From the NCBI GenBank assembly GCA_022616085.1, contig JAKEFN010000096.1, positions 1 through 44,323 of the forward strand: a stretch of 44,323 nt of DNA, written 5' to 3'. This stretch comes from a bacterium (lineage in GTDB: Bacteria > Patescibacteriota > Minisyncoccia > Phycocordibacterales > JAKEFN01). The notes under the pieces were generated by a model that searched no databases, was not told the origin of the DNA, and was given only the letters and a program-made list of their open reading frames with translations. Shown here piece by piece: positions 30,961 to 38,786 of this stretch (its first letter is position 1; every line of letters begins with the position of its first letter). A program made the position numbers and the translations under genes.

Positions 30961-32283
30961 CTATTCCACAATCTGCAAATACGATAATGGATTTAGATAC
31001 CCGTTTTGCTTCGTGAGCACGGGGAGTTTTAACTCAGTTCCGCATACGCGGCTCTTGTATGCCGGCGCCGAGAGCCCCGCAACGCCGACCGCATCCGATG
31101 CGAATACGGTGAAATGAAGATGCGGACCCGTGGAATAACCCGTATTTCCAGTATATCCTATCGTCTCTCCGGCTGAAACAGTCTGCCCTTTCGAAGCCTT
31201 GATAAGCGAGAGATGCGCATAGAGAGTCGAAAGTCCGTTTGGATGTTCAATGAGCACCCATTTACCGTAGGATACGCCCCAGCATGCGACATCGGTGTCG
31301 CCCGTATCAACAATCATTCCCGATGCGGCGGCGAACGCCTCCGTGCCGGGAGGCGCGGAGAGATCAATGCCGTTATGCCCTTTTCCGTTATACACTTGGG
31401 GATTTTGCGTGGCGAAGGGGGTGTTACCGAAATACTGCGTGATGGTAACATCGCGGAGAGGCCAACGAAGCATCCCTTCTTGCGCCCCGGGCACAAGGCT
31501 CGGGTCGAGCACGGTCTTCAATTCCGCTTCAAACTCGCGAAGCTCCGCCTCAAGCGCCTCTTTCTTTTTCAGGCGGTCTGCAAGCTGTTCCTTGTATTCG
31601 GCCTCTTTGTTCTTGGTCTGCTTCAGAAGCTTTTCTTTTTCTTTCTTGTTGATCTCCGCAATTTGTTTTTTGTCGGAAAGCGAGCCCTTGAGCGTAACGA
31701 GTGAGCCAAGCTCCTGTTCCATATCTCCCTTATTCTCCACAAGTCCGTCTTTAAGCGACCGGAGTTCGGCAAGGCTTGCGCTCATGCTTGTCTGAAGCCG
31801 CCCTAAATTTTCGATGCTGTCCCAAAAATCGGCGATATTGTCGTATGACAAAACTATTTCGGCGAGGGACTGCGATTCTATTTCGTACATCTGCCGAAGA
31901 ATATTTCCGGTCGCGGACAAATTAAACGTGATGCCTTCTTCTTTCCTCCCGATCTCAAGAGAGAGACGCTCGACATTGAGGTTGGTGGTGCCGATTTTGT
32001 TTTCGGTGACGCGGATATCGCCTTCGATTTTCTTTCGGGACGAATCGATGGTCTTAATCGCGCCGGAAAGCGTATTAATCTCGGTCCCCGCTTTTTGTAT
32101 TTCTTTCTTATAGCCGCTGATCTCTTCCTCGATTTTCGAGAGTTCCTTGTTGCGCGCCTCGATATTTGACTTTATTTCGTCAACTCGCGCCGCGTGCGCA
32201 TAATCATAAAGAGAGGCGCACGCAAAAAATACAAAAATAAATGCGCCGACAGAAAAAAAAGTTTTCTTCATTTGAAAATTCAT
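30961..32283 (-). CDS. Secreted coiled-coil M23 peptidase (EnvC-like)
   Basis: The 440-residue protein has an N-terminal signal or anchor (about residues 5-27), a long coiled coil (about 30-270) and a LytM/M23 domain with HNGIDLSAPPG (zinc ligands His and Asp) and GPHLHFTVF (second His pair). These are intact, so it should cut peptide crosslinks, unlike degenerate EnvC. The ATG overlaps the gltX stop as ATGA. The coiled-coil segment YEIESQSLAEIVLS is shared with the lytic transglycosylase at 19843. Together these give the cell two wall-cutting activities on a similar regulatory arm. Confidence 0.93.
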   Translation of the reverse strand: MNFQMKKTFFSVGAFIFVFFACASLYDYAHAARVDEIKSNIEARNKELSKIEEEISGYKKEIQKAGTEINTLSGAIKTIDSSRKKIEGDIRVTENKIGTTNLNVERLSLEIGRKEEGITFNLSATGNILRQMYEIESQSLAEIVLSYDNIADFWDSIENLGRLQTSMSASLAELRSLKDGLVENKGDMEQELGSLVTLKGSLSDKKQIAEINKKEKEKLLKQTKNKEAEYKEQLADRLKKKEALEAELREFEAELKTVLDPSLVPGAQEGMLRWPLRDVTITQYFGNTPFATQNPQVYNGKGHNGIDLSAPPGTEAFAAASGMIVDTGDTDVACWGVSYGKWVLIEHPNGLSTLYAHLSLIKASKGQTVSAGETIGYTGNTGYSTGPHLHFTVFASDAVGVAGLSAPAYKSRVCGTELKLPVLTKQNGYLNPLSYLQIVE

Positions 32284-33638
32284 AGTTTTTTTTCAGCGAC
32301 CGCAAGGCGCCGGAGCGTCTCGTCCTTGCCGAAGAATGCCGCGAGCGTAAAGGGGTCGGGGGATTTTGGAAGTCCCGAAAGCGCGACGCGCATGGGCCAG
32401 AGGACGCTTCCTTTGCCCTTTTCTTCTGCAAACGGAAAAATTTTTTGTTTTATATATTCTTCCCCGAATTCCTCCGGCGGAATCTTGTCGAGCATGCCCG
32501 AAAGGGCTCGGAGAATCTCTCTTACCGAATCGGGATTGCCTTCTCCTTTCCAGAAAAGAGTCTCTTTCTCATAGAGAGGCTGTGAGAAAAAATACAAAAG
32601 CTCGCCGCGTTCCGCGAGTTCTCGAATATCGCCAAATGTGCTTATCCGTTCAAGAAGAAGGGGGCGAAGCTTATTTAACGTCTTCAGACTGTACCCTTCG
32701 GCATTTTTTATATCTTCAGGCATGAATCGCTCCGCATGCTCCGAAAAAACCACTTCCGACATTCGTTCAAGATATTCGCGGTTGATCCAGCGCAGTTTAT
32801 CCATGTTAAAAACAGCTCCTCCCTTTTGAACATCGGGGAGAGAAAATTGAGCGATGAGATCGCTCATGGAAAGAATCTCGCTCTCATCCTTCGGATGCCA
32901 CCCGAGAAGCGCGAGAAAATTCACGATCGCGGGCGCAACAAATCCCTTATCGCGGAATTCAAGAAGCGAGACCGCGCCATGGCGTTTGGAAAGCTTCGAA
33001 CGGTCGGGGGCGAGAATAAGCGGGATGTGCGCGTAGCGAGGCCGCGGCGCGCCGATCGCCTCCTGAATGAGAATTTGCCTTGGAGTATTCGAAATGCCGT
33101 CTTCGCCGCGAATAATATGCGTGACACCCATCTCAAAGTCGTCGACCACGACCGCAAGATGATAGAGCGGCGATTCAATATCCTTCGCTATCACAAAATC
33201 GCCAAGCTCGGAAACGTCAAATTCAATTTTCCCTCGGATAATATCTTCAAAAGAAATCTTTGTTTTCGGATTTTTGAATCTGATAACTTCACTCCGCTTG
33301 CCGTCTCTCCCGTCTTCTTTTGAAATGTATGCTGTGCCTTTTTCAATCATTTTTTCAATATGCCTTTGATAGAGCGCTGTCCGCTCCGACTGGCGGTAAT
33401 AAAATTCATCGTATTTTATCCCGAGCCATGAAAGCCCCTCAAAAATACTGTTTTCGTATTCTTTCTTCGAACGCTCGCGGTCGGTATCTTCAATGCGGAG
33501 AATCATGATCCCGCCGTTCTGCTTTGCAAATAAATAGTTGAAAAGCCCGGTGCGCGCCCCTCCGATGTGCAAAAATCCCGTCGGGGACGGTGCAAAGCGC
33601 GTTATGACTTTTTGTTGCTTTTGTGCGATGTTTTCCAT
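32280..33638 (-). CDS. gltX: Glutamyl-tRNA synthetase
   Basis: The 452-residue class I enzyme has RFAPSPTGFLHIGGARTG (HIGH motif) near residues 13-30, the ENSIFEGLSWLGIKYDE segment, HIIRGEDGISNTPRQ and KLSKRHGAVSL (KMSKS). Whether it also charges tRNA-Gln cannot be told here; gatCAB is not in the window. The ATG at 33638 is preferred to an upstream TTG. Its stop overlaps the start of the M23 peptidase gene. Confidence 0.96.
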   Translation of the reverse strand: MENIAQKQQKVITRFAPSPTGFLHIGGARTGLFNYLFAKQNGGIMILRIEDTDRERSKKEYENSIFEGLSWLGIKYDEFYYRQSERTALYQRHIEKMIEKGTAYISKEDGRDGKRSEVIRFKNPKTKISFEDIIRGKIEFDVSELGDFVIAKDIESPLYHLAVVVDDFEMGVTHIIRGEDGISNTPRQILIQEAIGAPRPRYAHIPLILAPDRSKLSKRHGAVSLLEFRDKGFVAPAIVNFLALLGWHPKDESEILSMSDLIAQFSLPDVQKGGAVFNMDKLRWINREYLERMSEVVFSEHAERFMPEDIKNAEGYSLKTLNKLRPLLLERISTFGDIRELAERGELLYFFSQPLYEKETLFWKGEGNPDSVREILRALSGMLDKIPPEEFGEEYIKQKIFPFAEEKGKGSVLWPMRVALSGLPKSPDPFTLAAFFGKDETLRRLAVAEKKL

Positions 33639-33724
33639 ATCCAATAAGCGCGACCGGCGGCGCGTATAAAATTATACCACAGGTTTCAGAAGTCCCGGAC
33701 GATTAAAAAGTTTATAATAGAGCC

Positions 33725-33906
33725 CTATGTACGCCGCCTCTGCACCTCCCATACATAATAATAATTATTGGGGGAATGCACCCCACACGGATTAAGCCGG
33801 TCAAAAGATAAATCCCCCTCCGATTCTTCCTCTCCAAGATGTCTCCACACGACCGGCATAAGTTCCCTATAAAACCACCCCCATTCTATGACGGTTTTGC
33901 CGACAT
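33725..33906 (-). pseudogene. Frameshifted small ORF after the mur genes
   Basis: The ATG at 33906 has GGAAG upstream but its frame stops after six codons. One added A in its AAAA run would open a frame reading TVIEWGWFYRELMPVVWRHL, then LSFDRLNPCGVHSPNNYYYV, ending RRRT. The coding style (tryptophan, cysteine, few repeats) is convincing. It would be about 60 residues. Either a one-base error, a slippage site, or a decaying gene. The rest of 33645-33924 holds no other gene; a TATAAT-like box near 33670 may serve gltX. Confidence 0.4.
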
Positions 33907-33924
33907 CTTTTTATTTTATCTTCC

Positions 33925-34296
33925 TTAATCCTCGTGCTTCACCGCGATAGCAAGAATCTCCTTGGCGATTTTTTCGGCGGCATTGGCACTCTGAGCATCA
34001 ACTAAAATAAGACCCTTGCCGTCAAACGCCTGAAAACGACCAGTCTCCGAGGACGAAATAATAACGGCTTTCCCCGAAAAAAATCCCTCATTTTCGTGGA
34101 AAACCTTTAGCGTATCTTCTTCCAGTACATCATCAATTACGATTGCTCCGAAATCATTATTGTGCGCGTTCAATGTTCCTTTGCGAAGAGAACCAAAATG
34201 CGCAACCGATATCGACTCTGAACTGACGCGCTCCCGTATTTTTTCCACAAATTGAGCGTCCGGCGATACGATAAGTATTTTTTTTGTATCTGTCAT
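33925..34296 (-). CDS. Receiver-like protein with murG-derived tail
   Basis: The 123-residue product starts MTDTKKILIVSPDAQFVEKI, like a response-regulator receiver fold, with IVIDDVLEED where the phosphorylation loop would be and KAVIISSSET at the position of the conserved Thr/Ser; a conserved Lys near the end is not evident. The last 19 residues (AAEKIAKEILAIAVKHED) are identical to the MurG C-terminus, encoded by a 57-bp duplicate. So the original gene end was replaced. No output domain is present. It lies 9 bases after the methyltransferase gene. Confidence 0.65.
   Translation of the reverse strand: MTDTKKILIVSPDAQFVEKIRERVSSESISVAHFGSLRKGTLNAHNNDFGAIVIDDVLEEDTLKVFHENEGFFSGKAVIISSSETGRFQAFDGKGLILVDAQSANAAEKIAKEILAIAVKHED
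33927..33983. repeat. 57-bp direct repeat (murG 3' end), distal copy
   Basis: Identical over 57 bp to 35404-35460, in the same orientation. The two copies bracket the methyltransferase and receiver-like genes. Confidence 0.95.
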
Positions 34297-34305
34297 ATTC
34301 TTATT

Positions 34306-35385
34306 CTAATCGTTAAGCTCGGTCTCATCAAAATCCTCCTTTTTCTCTATGGTCATAAAACCCTGATTATCCTCCTCAAACCATGGACGGATGCTGAAAT
34401 CAATTTTACCCTCATCTTTCAAACGCTTAAGCTTGTGAACCTCGCGGCCGAGGAGAATTTTCATCGCTTCATATTGATTTTCGGCTTCCGGAACGATCTT
34501 CTTGAAATAATGATAATATTCTTCTCCATTAGGTATCCTCTCGCATGAAACCGCAAGGCGCGCGAGACCGCCTTTTGAGAGCGCGAGTACCGCATTCCGT
34601 AACGCAATATGTTGAAGAAAGTAATACCGAAAGGAAACATTTGAGGTAATAAGGTCAAACTGCCCCCTAAAATCGGCGGGAAGACGCTCTGATGCCATAT
34701 AATGGAATACATCAGGATTGAACATGCCGAGTTCCTGCTCCATCGTAACGCCGTGTGTCTCCAGATGCGGGTCAATGTCTTTCATATCTTGCAGGGCCTT
34801 TCCCATGCCGCAACCAAGGTCTAAAACTTTCAAAAACTCCTTTCCCGTAGCATTCCTTATATCTCTCAGAATTTCCTTAAAATCCCCTTCACGCCCGAAA
34901 TAATGCCCAACAAGGTCCCTATTGCCGTATCCCGCCCATCCGTGTCTTTCGTATGTCGACCCGTTATCATAGAGCTGGATGCAGCGCATTTCATTGCACA
35001 ACTCCGGATTGAAAAAAATATCCAATTTTTCTTGTGCGGATAATTTTACTCCATTTTTGTCTTTAACGTCTCCATATATAAGTCGTCCATCATCGGTAAA
35101 AACATCGCCGCAAAATAGTCTTAAGTCTTGGTGATTAACCGCGAATGTCAATCTCTTGAGTATAACCCCTCTCAAAAGTTTTTCTTGTTCCGTATCAAGC
35201 GGCGTAAGCGGCTCAAAGCTAAAAAACTCCCGGTCAACGATTTTCTCAATTTCTTCTCGTGGCATCTCCTGAAAATCGCCTGACAGAAGCCCGTCAATAA
35301 AATGCGGATACATAAACATCCGTTCTTTCAGTTCTTCAACAGTGCCATCAAAATTCTCGTTTTTTGCCTCTTGGATCTCTATCAT
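34306..35385 (-). CDS. SAM-dependent methyltransferase
   Basis: The 359-residue protein has a class I Rossmann methyltransferase core: VLDLGCGMGKALQDMKDI (motif I, near residue 188), HGVTMEQE, FDLITSNVSFRYYF, and ALSKGGLARLAVS. The first 180 residues form an unassigned N-terminal part. The substrate is unknown. The DNA looks richer in A and T than murG and gltX, and it lies with the receiver-like gene between 57-bp copies of the murG end, so it was probably acquired as a unit. No clear ribosome site. Confidence 0.85.
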   Translation of the reverse strand: MIEIQEAKNENFDGTVEELKERMFMYPHFIDGLLSGDFQEMPREEIEKIVDREFFSFEPLTPLDTEQEKLLRGVILKRLTFAVNHQDLRLFCGDVFTDDGRLIYGDVKDKNGVKLSAQEKLDIFFNPELCNEMRCIQLYDNGSTYERHGWAGYGNRDLVGHYFGREGDFKEILRDIRNATGKEFLKVLDLGCGMGKALQDMKDIDPHLETHGVTMEQELGMFNPDVFHYMASERLPADFRGQFDLITSNVSFRYYFLQHIALRNAVLALSKGGLARLAVSCERIPNGEEYYHYFKKIVPEAENQYEAMKILLGREVHKLKRLKDEGKIDFSIRPWFEEDNQGFMTIEKKEDFDETELND

Positions 35386-35401
35386 CTTAATTTTTGATTT
35401 C

Positions 35402-36529
35402 TCAATCCTCGTGCTTCACCGCGATAGCAAGAATCTCCTTGGCGATTTTTTCGGCGGCATCGGTGTGCCCGAAGGCGCGCGCGGCTACACTCATTTTTTG
35501 AAACTCTATGGGATTCTTGAATAAGCGGTCTATTTCGGAGATCAAAACATGCGGGGTCAAATTCTCTTCCTCTATCACAATCGCACCCCCCTCCCGCGCA
35601 TAATTATACGCGTTGGTTACCTGATCGCGGCTGATCTCTCTGTGTATCGGTATGATAATGGCCGGTATTCCCCAAACGGCAATCTCAAAAAGCGTCGAAC
35701 CACCGCGCGTGATAATAATATTCGCAATGCCCGCCGCCATGCGAAGAGCCAAGTCGTCTAGATATCCAAACGGCTTATAGCGATGCGCGAATTCGCTTCG
35801 TTCAAGCGCAACCGCCGCCGTGCCTTTAACCTCTTCTATATTTTTTTCGCCGGTCTGATGCACGACTTGATAACGCTTCAAGAGTTCGGGAAGCGTGTCA
35901 AGAATGGCGTCGTTGACGCGCTCCGCTCCTTGCGAACCGCCGAGCACCAGCAAAACGGGGATATCCGCTTCGAGCTTAAGATACTCATGCGCTCCTTCTT
36001 TTATGGGATGCATAACTTCAGATCTTATGGGATTGCCCGTATAGGCGACTTTTTCACTCGGAAAGCGTTTTGCCGCCTCGGGATATGAAACGGCAATCCG
36101 CTTGGCGAATTCGGCCGCCCATAGATTGACGCGCCCGGGAACGGAATCGGATTCGTGAATGAGCACCGGGATTTTGAGAAGCCGCGCGGCGACAAGCGTC
36201 GGGAAGCTCGCGTAGCCTCCCTTCCCCACAACAATATCGGGATACACGTTGTAGAGCTTTACGATCGCTACAAAAATACCGAAAATTGTTTTGAATATAT
36301 CCGGAACATTTTTAAAGGAAAAATATATACGCGCTTTCCCCGCAGGAACCCATTCATATGTTATGTCATGCTTATACAAAAGACCCTCGTCATAGAGCGA
36401 ATCGGAAAAAAAATAAAGATGCACGCCGATGAGGCTTTTTTTGTCGGATTCTTTGTAAAGAGCCTCGGCGATCGCAATAATCGGATAAAAATGACCGCCG
36501 GAGCCGCCGGTTGTAAAAACAATCTTCAT
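35402..36529 (-). CDS. murG: UDP-GlcNAc:lipid I transferase MurG
   Basis: The 375-residue glycosyltransferase turns lipid I into lipid II at the inner face of the membrane. Visible signatures are TTGGSGGHFYP (glycine loop 1), LVLGGSQGAERVND, and NIIITRGGSTLFEIAVWGIPAIIIP. It follows ftsW after 16 bases. The last 18 codons are duplicated 1.5 kb downstream at the end of the receiver-like gene; the copy here keeps MurG full length (AAEKIAKEIL), so function should be unaffected. Confidence 0.97.
   Translation of the reverse strand: MKIVFTTGGSGGHFYPIIAIAEALYKESDKKSLIGVHLYFFSDSLYDEGLLYKHDITYEWVPAGKARIYFSFKNVPDIFKTIFGIFVAIVKLYNVYPDIVVGKGGYASFPTLVAARLLKIPVLIHESDSVPGRVNLWAAEFAKRIAVSYPEAAKRFPSEKVAYTGNPIRSEVMHPIKEGAHEYLKLEADIPVLLVLGGSQGAERVNDAILDTLPELLKRYQVVHQTGEKNIEEVKGTAAVALERSEFAHRYKPFGYLDDLALRMAAGIANIIITRGGSTLFEIAVWGIPAIIIPIHREISRDQVTNAYNYAREGGAIVIEEENLTPHVLISEIDRLFKNPIEFQKMSVAARAFGHTDAAEKIAKEILAIAVKHED
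35404..35460. repeat. 57-bp direct repeat (murG 3' end), proximal copy
   Basis: This is the murG 3' coding end itself, identical to 33927-33983. The distance between the two starts is 1477 bp. Confidence 0.95.
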
Positions 36530-36545
36530 TTTTCTTTATTTTTTA

Positions 36546-37649
36546 TCACGCCGCCCTCATGTATCGCGACACGCCAAGAATCACCCCCACTTCGGCAAGC
36601 GCCATCATCATCGCGGTCCCGCCATGGCTTATAAAAAGAAGCGGCACGCCGGTAAGAGGAAAAACGCCGAGCATCGAAGCCATGTTTATAAACGACTGCA
36701 ACACTATCAGTATAACAATTCCGGACACGAAAAGTCGAGAAAACCGATCCGGCGCATGGCGCGCAATATAAAAACCGCGATATGCAAAAAGCACGAATAC
36801 GGCAATGATAAACGAAGTTCCGATAAATCCGAATTCTTCCGCCGCAACCGCAAAAATGGAATCGCCGATCGGTTCCGGAAGAAAATTGAATTTTTGGATG
36901 CTCTGCCCGAACCCACGGCCGGTGAACGCGCCCGAACCGACCGCGATGAGCGACTGCTGGATTTGGTAAGAAGATCCAAGAGGGTCGTCTTCGGGGTTGA
37001 TAAAAGTCATCATACGATCCATGAGATAGGGCTTCATAAAAAGAAGAACGAGGAGACCTGCGCAAAGCGCGCCGATGAGGACGAGGAAATGCCGCCATTT
37101 GCATCCATTTACCAGATATACGCCAAGAAACATAGATGCCATGACGATAAATGTGCCTGTATCGGGTTGCATGATAAGAAGAACGCCGACAATCCCGATC
37201 ATTGCCGCAATCGGCACAAGCCCGTGGCGCACCGTCTCCCCTTTTGCTTTTACCCACGAAAACCATGCGGCCGCATATGCCGCGGCTCCGAATTTCAAAA
37301 ATTCGGCCGGTTGAAAGCTGAATGTCCCGATATGAATCCATCGCGTCGCCCCTCCATGCTCAAAACCAAGCGATGGTATGAATACTCCCGCGGTAAGGAT
37401 AATTCCCCCAAGAAAAAGATAAAAAGCGTATTTTCGCCACATCGTGTAATGTATGCGGGAAAACAAAAAAAGAAAAAAACCGCCGAGCACAATCCCGAGA
37501 AAAAACTGGTTGAAGACCAAGCCTCCGACTGCAATGCTCCCGCGCGCCAGAAGACCCAAAGATGCGGAACTAAAGATAAAAAAGCCGCCGGATACGAGCA
37601 AAACGACAAGCGTGAGAAAAAATTTGTCTACCGTCCTTTGGCCTTCCAT
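36546..37649 (-). CDS. ftsW: Peptidoglycan polymerase FtsW (SEDS family)
   Basis: The 367-residue SEDS protein has about ten membrane segments and the family signatures GGATRWIHIGTFSFQPAEFLK, QPDTGTF, FLPEPIGDSIFAVAAEEFG and FPLTGVPLLFISHGGTA. It polymerises lipid II during division. The start lies one base past the mraY stop and it precedes murG by 16 bases: a tight mraY-ftsW-murG row. The division form FtsW is favoured over RodA by this context. Confidence 0.95.
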   Translation of the reverse strand: MEGQRTVDKFFLTLVVLLVSGGFFIFSSASLGLLARGSIAVGGLVFNQFFLGIVLGGFFLFLFSRIHYTMWRKYAFYLFLGGIILTAGVFIPSLGFEHGGATRWIHIGTFSFQPAEFLKFGAAAYAAAWFSWVKAKGETVRHGLVPIAAMIGIVGVLLIMQPDTGTFIVMASMFLGVYLVNGCKWRHFLVLIGALCAGLLVLLFMKPYLMDRMMTFINPEDDPLGSSYQIQQSLIAVGSGAFTGRGFGQSIQKFNFLPEPIGDSIFAVAAEEFGFIGTSFIIAVFVLFAYRGFYIARHAPDRFSRLFVSGIVILIVLQSFINMASMLGVFPLTGVPLLFISHGGTAMMMALAEVGVILGVSRYMRAA

Positions 37650-37650
37650 G

Positions 37651-38712
37651 TTAGGAAATAAGAGCGATTATCATCCCGAGAGCCGCCATCACAGCCGCAA
37701 TAACCCAATACCGCATGGTTACCTTATACGCGGGCCAGCCCTTTGCCTCGAAGTGATGATGGATGGGAGCCACGATAAAAACCTTTTTTCCGAATATTTT
37801 TTTCGATCCGACCTGAATGACCGTCGAGAGCACGGTCGCAAAAAGAGGAAAAGCGATAATGGGAAGTAAAAGAACCGAATTCGTAAGAAACGCAACAATC
37901 GCGAGCGTAAGCGTAAGAGACATGGTTCCCGTCTCCGAAAGATAAAACCGCGCCGGCGGGATGTTAAACCACAAAAAAGCAAGAAGGCCGCCGGTCACGA
38001 CCGAACAGAACGCCGCAAGGTCAATCTGGTTCTGAAAAAAAGCGACCCCCGCGTATGCGGCAAAAATAGCGGCAAAAACGCCTCCGGAAAGCCCGTCGAT
38101 CCCGTCAATAATCCCTCCCGCATACAGGGCAAGCATAACCGCAATAAAAAACGGGATGAAAAAAAATCCCATCACCCATTCCCCTACGAACGGAACATGG
38201 ATGCCCTCCACGCCGAGCTTTTCGTAAAACCACCAAGCGCCGACCGCCCCCGCAAAAAAAACGACAATAAGCCGTTTCCCAAGGGAAAGTCCGCCCGGAA
38301 GATACCCCTTTTTTTCCGAGACATCAAAATAATCGTCAACAAGACCGACACCGGCGCCGAGGAGGAGCGTAAAAAGCGCGAGCCATGTCTGGTTTCTGCT
38401 CAAAAAATTCATTTTTTCCGCAACATCTCCGAGGAACATCTCTGAAATCAGGTAAAAAAGAAGAATTGTGAGAGATGCGGCGCCCCACACGATTATCCCT
38501 CCCATGCGCGGAGTGCCCACTTCGCGAGCGCGGCTTTCGAGTTCATTATATATGAGTTTTTTTTCTCCGGTAAACGAGACTGATTTCCCCGCGCGTTTCC
38601 GCCAAAGCTTATATTTATAGAGATAGTGCGAAACTGCCGGCGTAATCGCAATACCGATAAAAAAAGCGGTCAAAGCCGGCAGAAGCACTTTGAGCACAGA
38701 GAGTTCAACCAT
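37651..38712 (-). CDS. mraY: Phospho-MurNAc-pentapeptide translocase MraY
   Basis: The 353-residue membrane enzyme makes lipid I from UDP-MurNAc-pentapeptide. It has about ten membrane segments, the catalytic DDYFDV motif (VDDYFDV), GIIDGIDGLSGG, and the HHH signature APIHHHFEAKGW near the end. It is the first gene of the row. A TATAAT lies 8 bases before the ATG and no Shine-Dalgarno site is seen. Confidence 0.97.
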   Translation of the reverse strand: MVELSVLKVLLPALTAFFIGIAITPAVSHYLYKYKLWRKRAGKSVSFTGEKKLIYNELESRAREVGTPRMGGIIVWGAASLTILLFYLISEMFLGDVAEKMNFLSRNQTWLALFTLLLGAGVGLVDDYFDVSEKKGYLPGGLSLGKRLIVVFFAGAVGAWWFYEKLGVEGIHVPFVGEWVMGFFFIPFFIAVMLALYAGGIIDGIDGLSGGVFAAIFAAYAGVAFFQNQIDLAAFCSVVTGGLLAFLWFNIPPARFYLSETGTMSLTLTLAIVAFLTNSVLLLPIIAFPLFATVLSTVIQVGSKKIFGKKVFIVAPIHHHFEAKGWPAYKVTMRYWVIAAVMAALGMIIALIS

Positions 38713-38720
38713 TAGCGCTC

Positions 38721-38748
38721 ATTATACAATATTTTCATTTATACCCAA
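38721..38748 (-). promoter_or_regulatory. mraY promoter
   Basis: TTGGGT (38743-38748), 16 bases, TATAAT (38721-38726), 8 bases to the ATG. It should drive mraY-ftsW-murG, with a leaderless or very short leader. Confidence 0.6.
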
Positions 38749-38786
38749 ATTTTTGACAAATTAACACAAGTGTCACCAACGCTTGA

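Noticed and set aside
33925..34296. Full two-component response regulator
   Set aside because: Only a receiver-like fold is visible, key residues are incomplete, there is no output domain and no sensor kinase nearby.
36624..37661. Plus-strand frame of 345 codons antisense to ftsW
   Set aside because: The minus strand encodes an unmistakable SEDS protein. The antisense product is Lys/Arg/His-rich nonsense with no family features.
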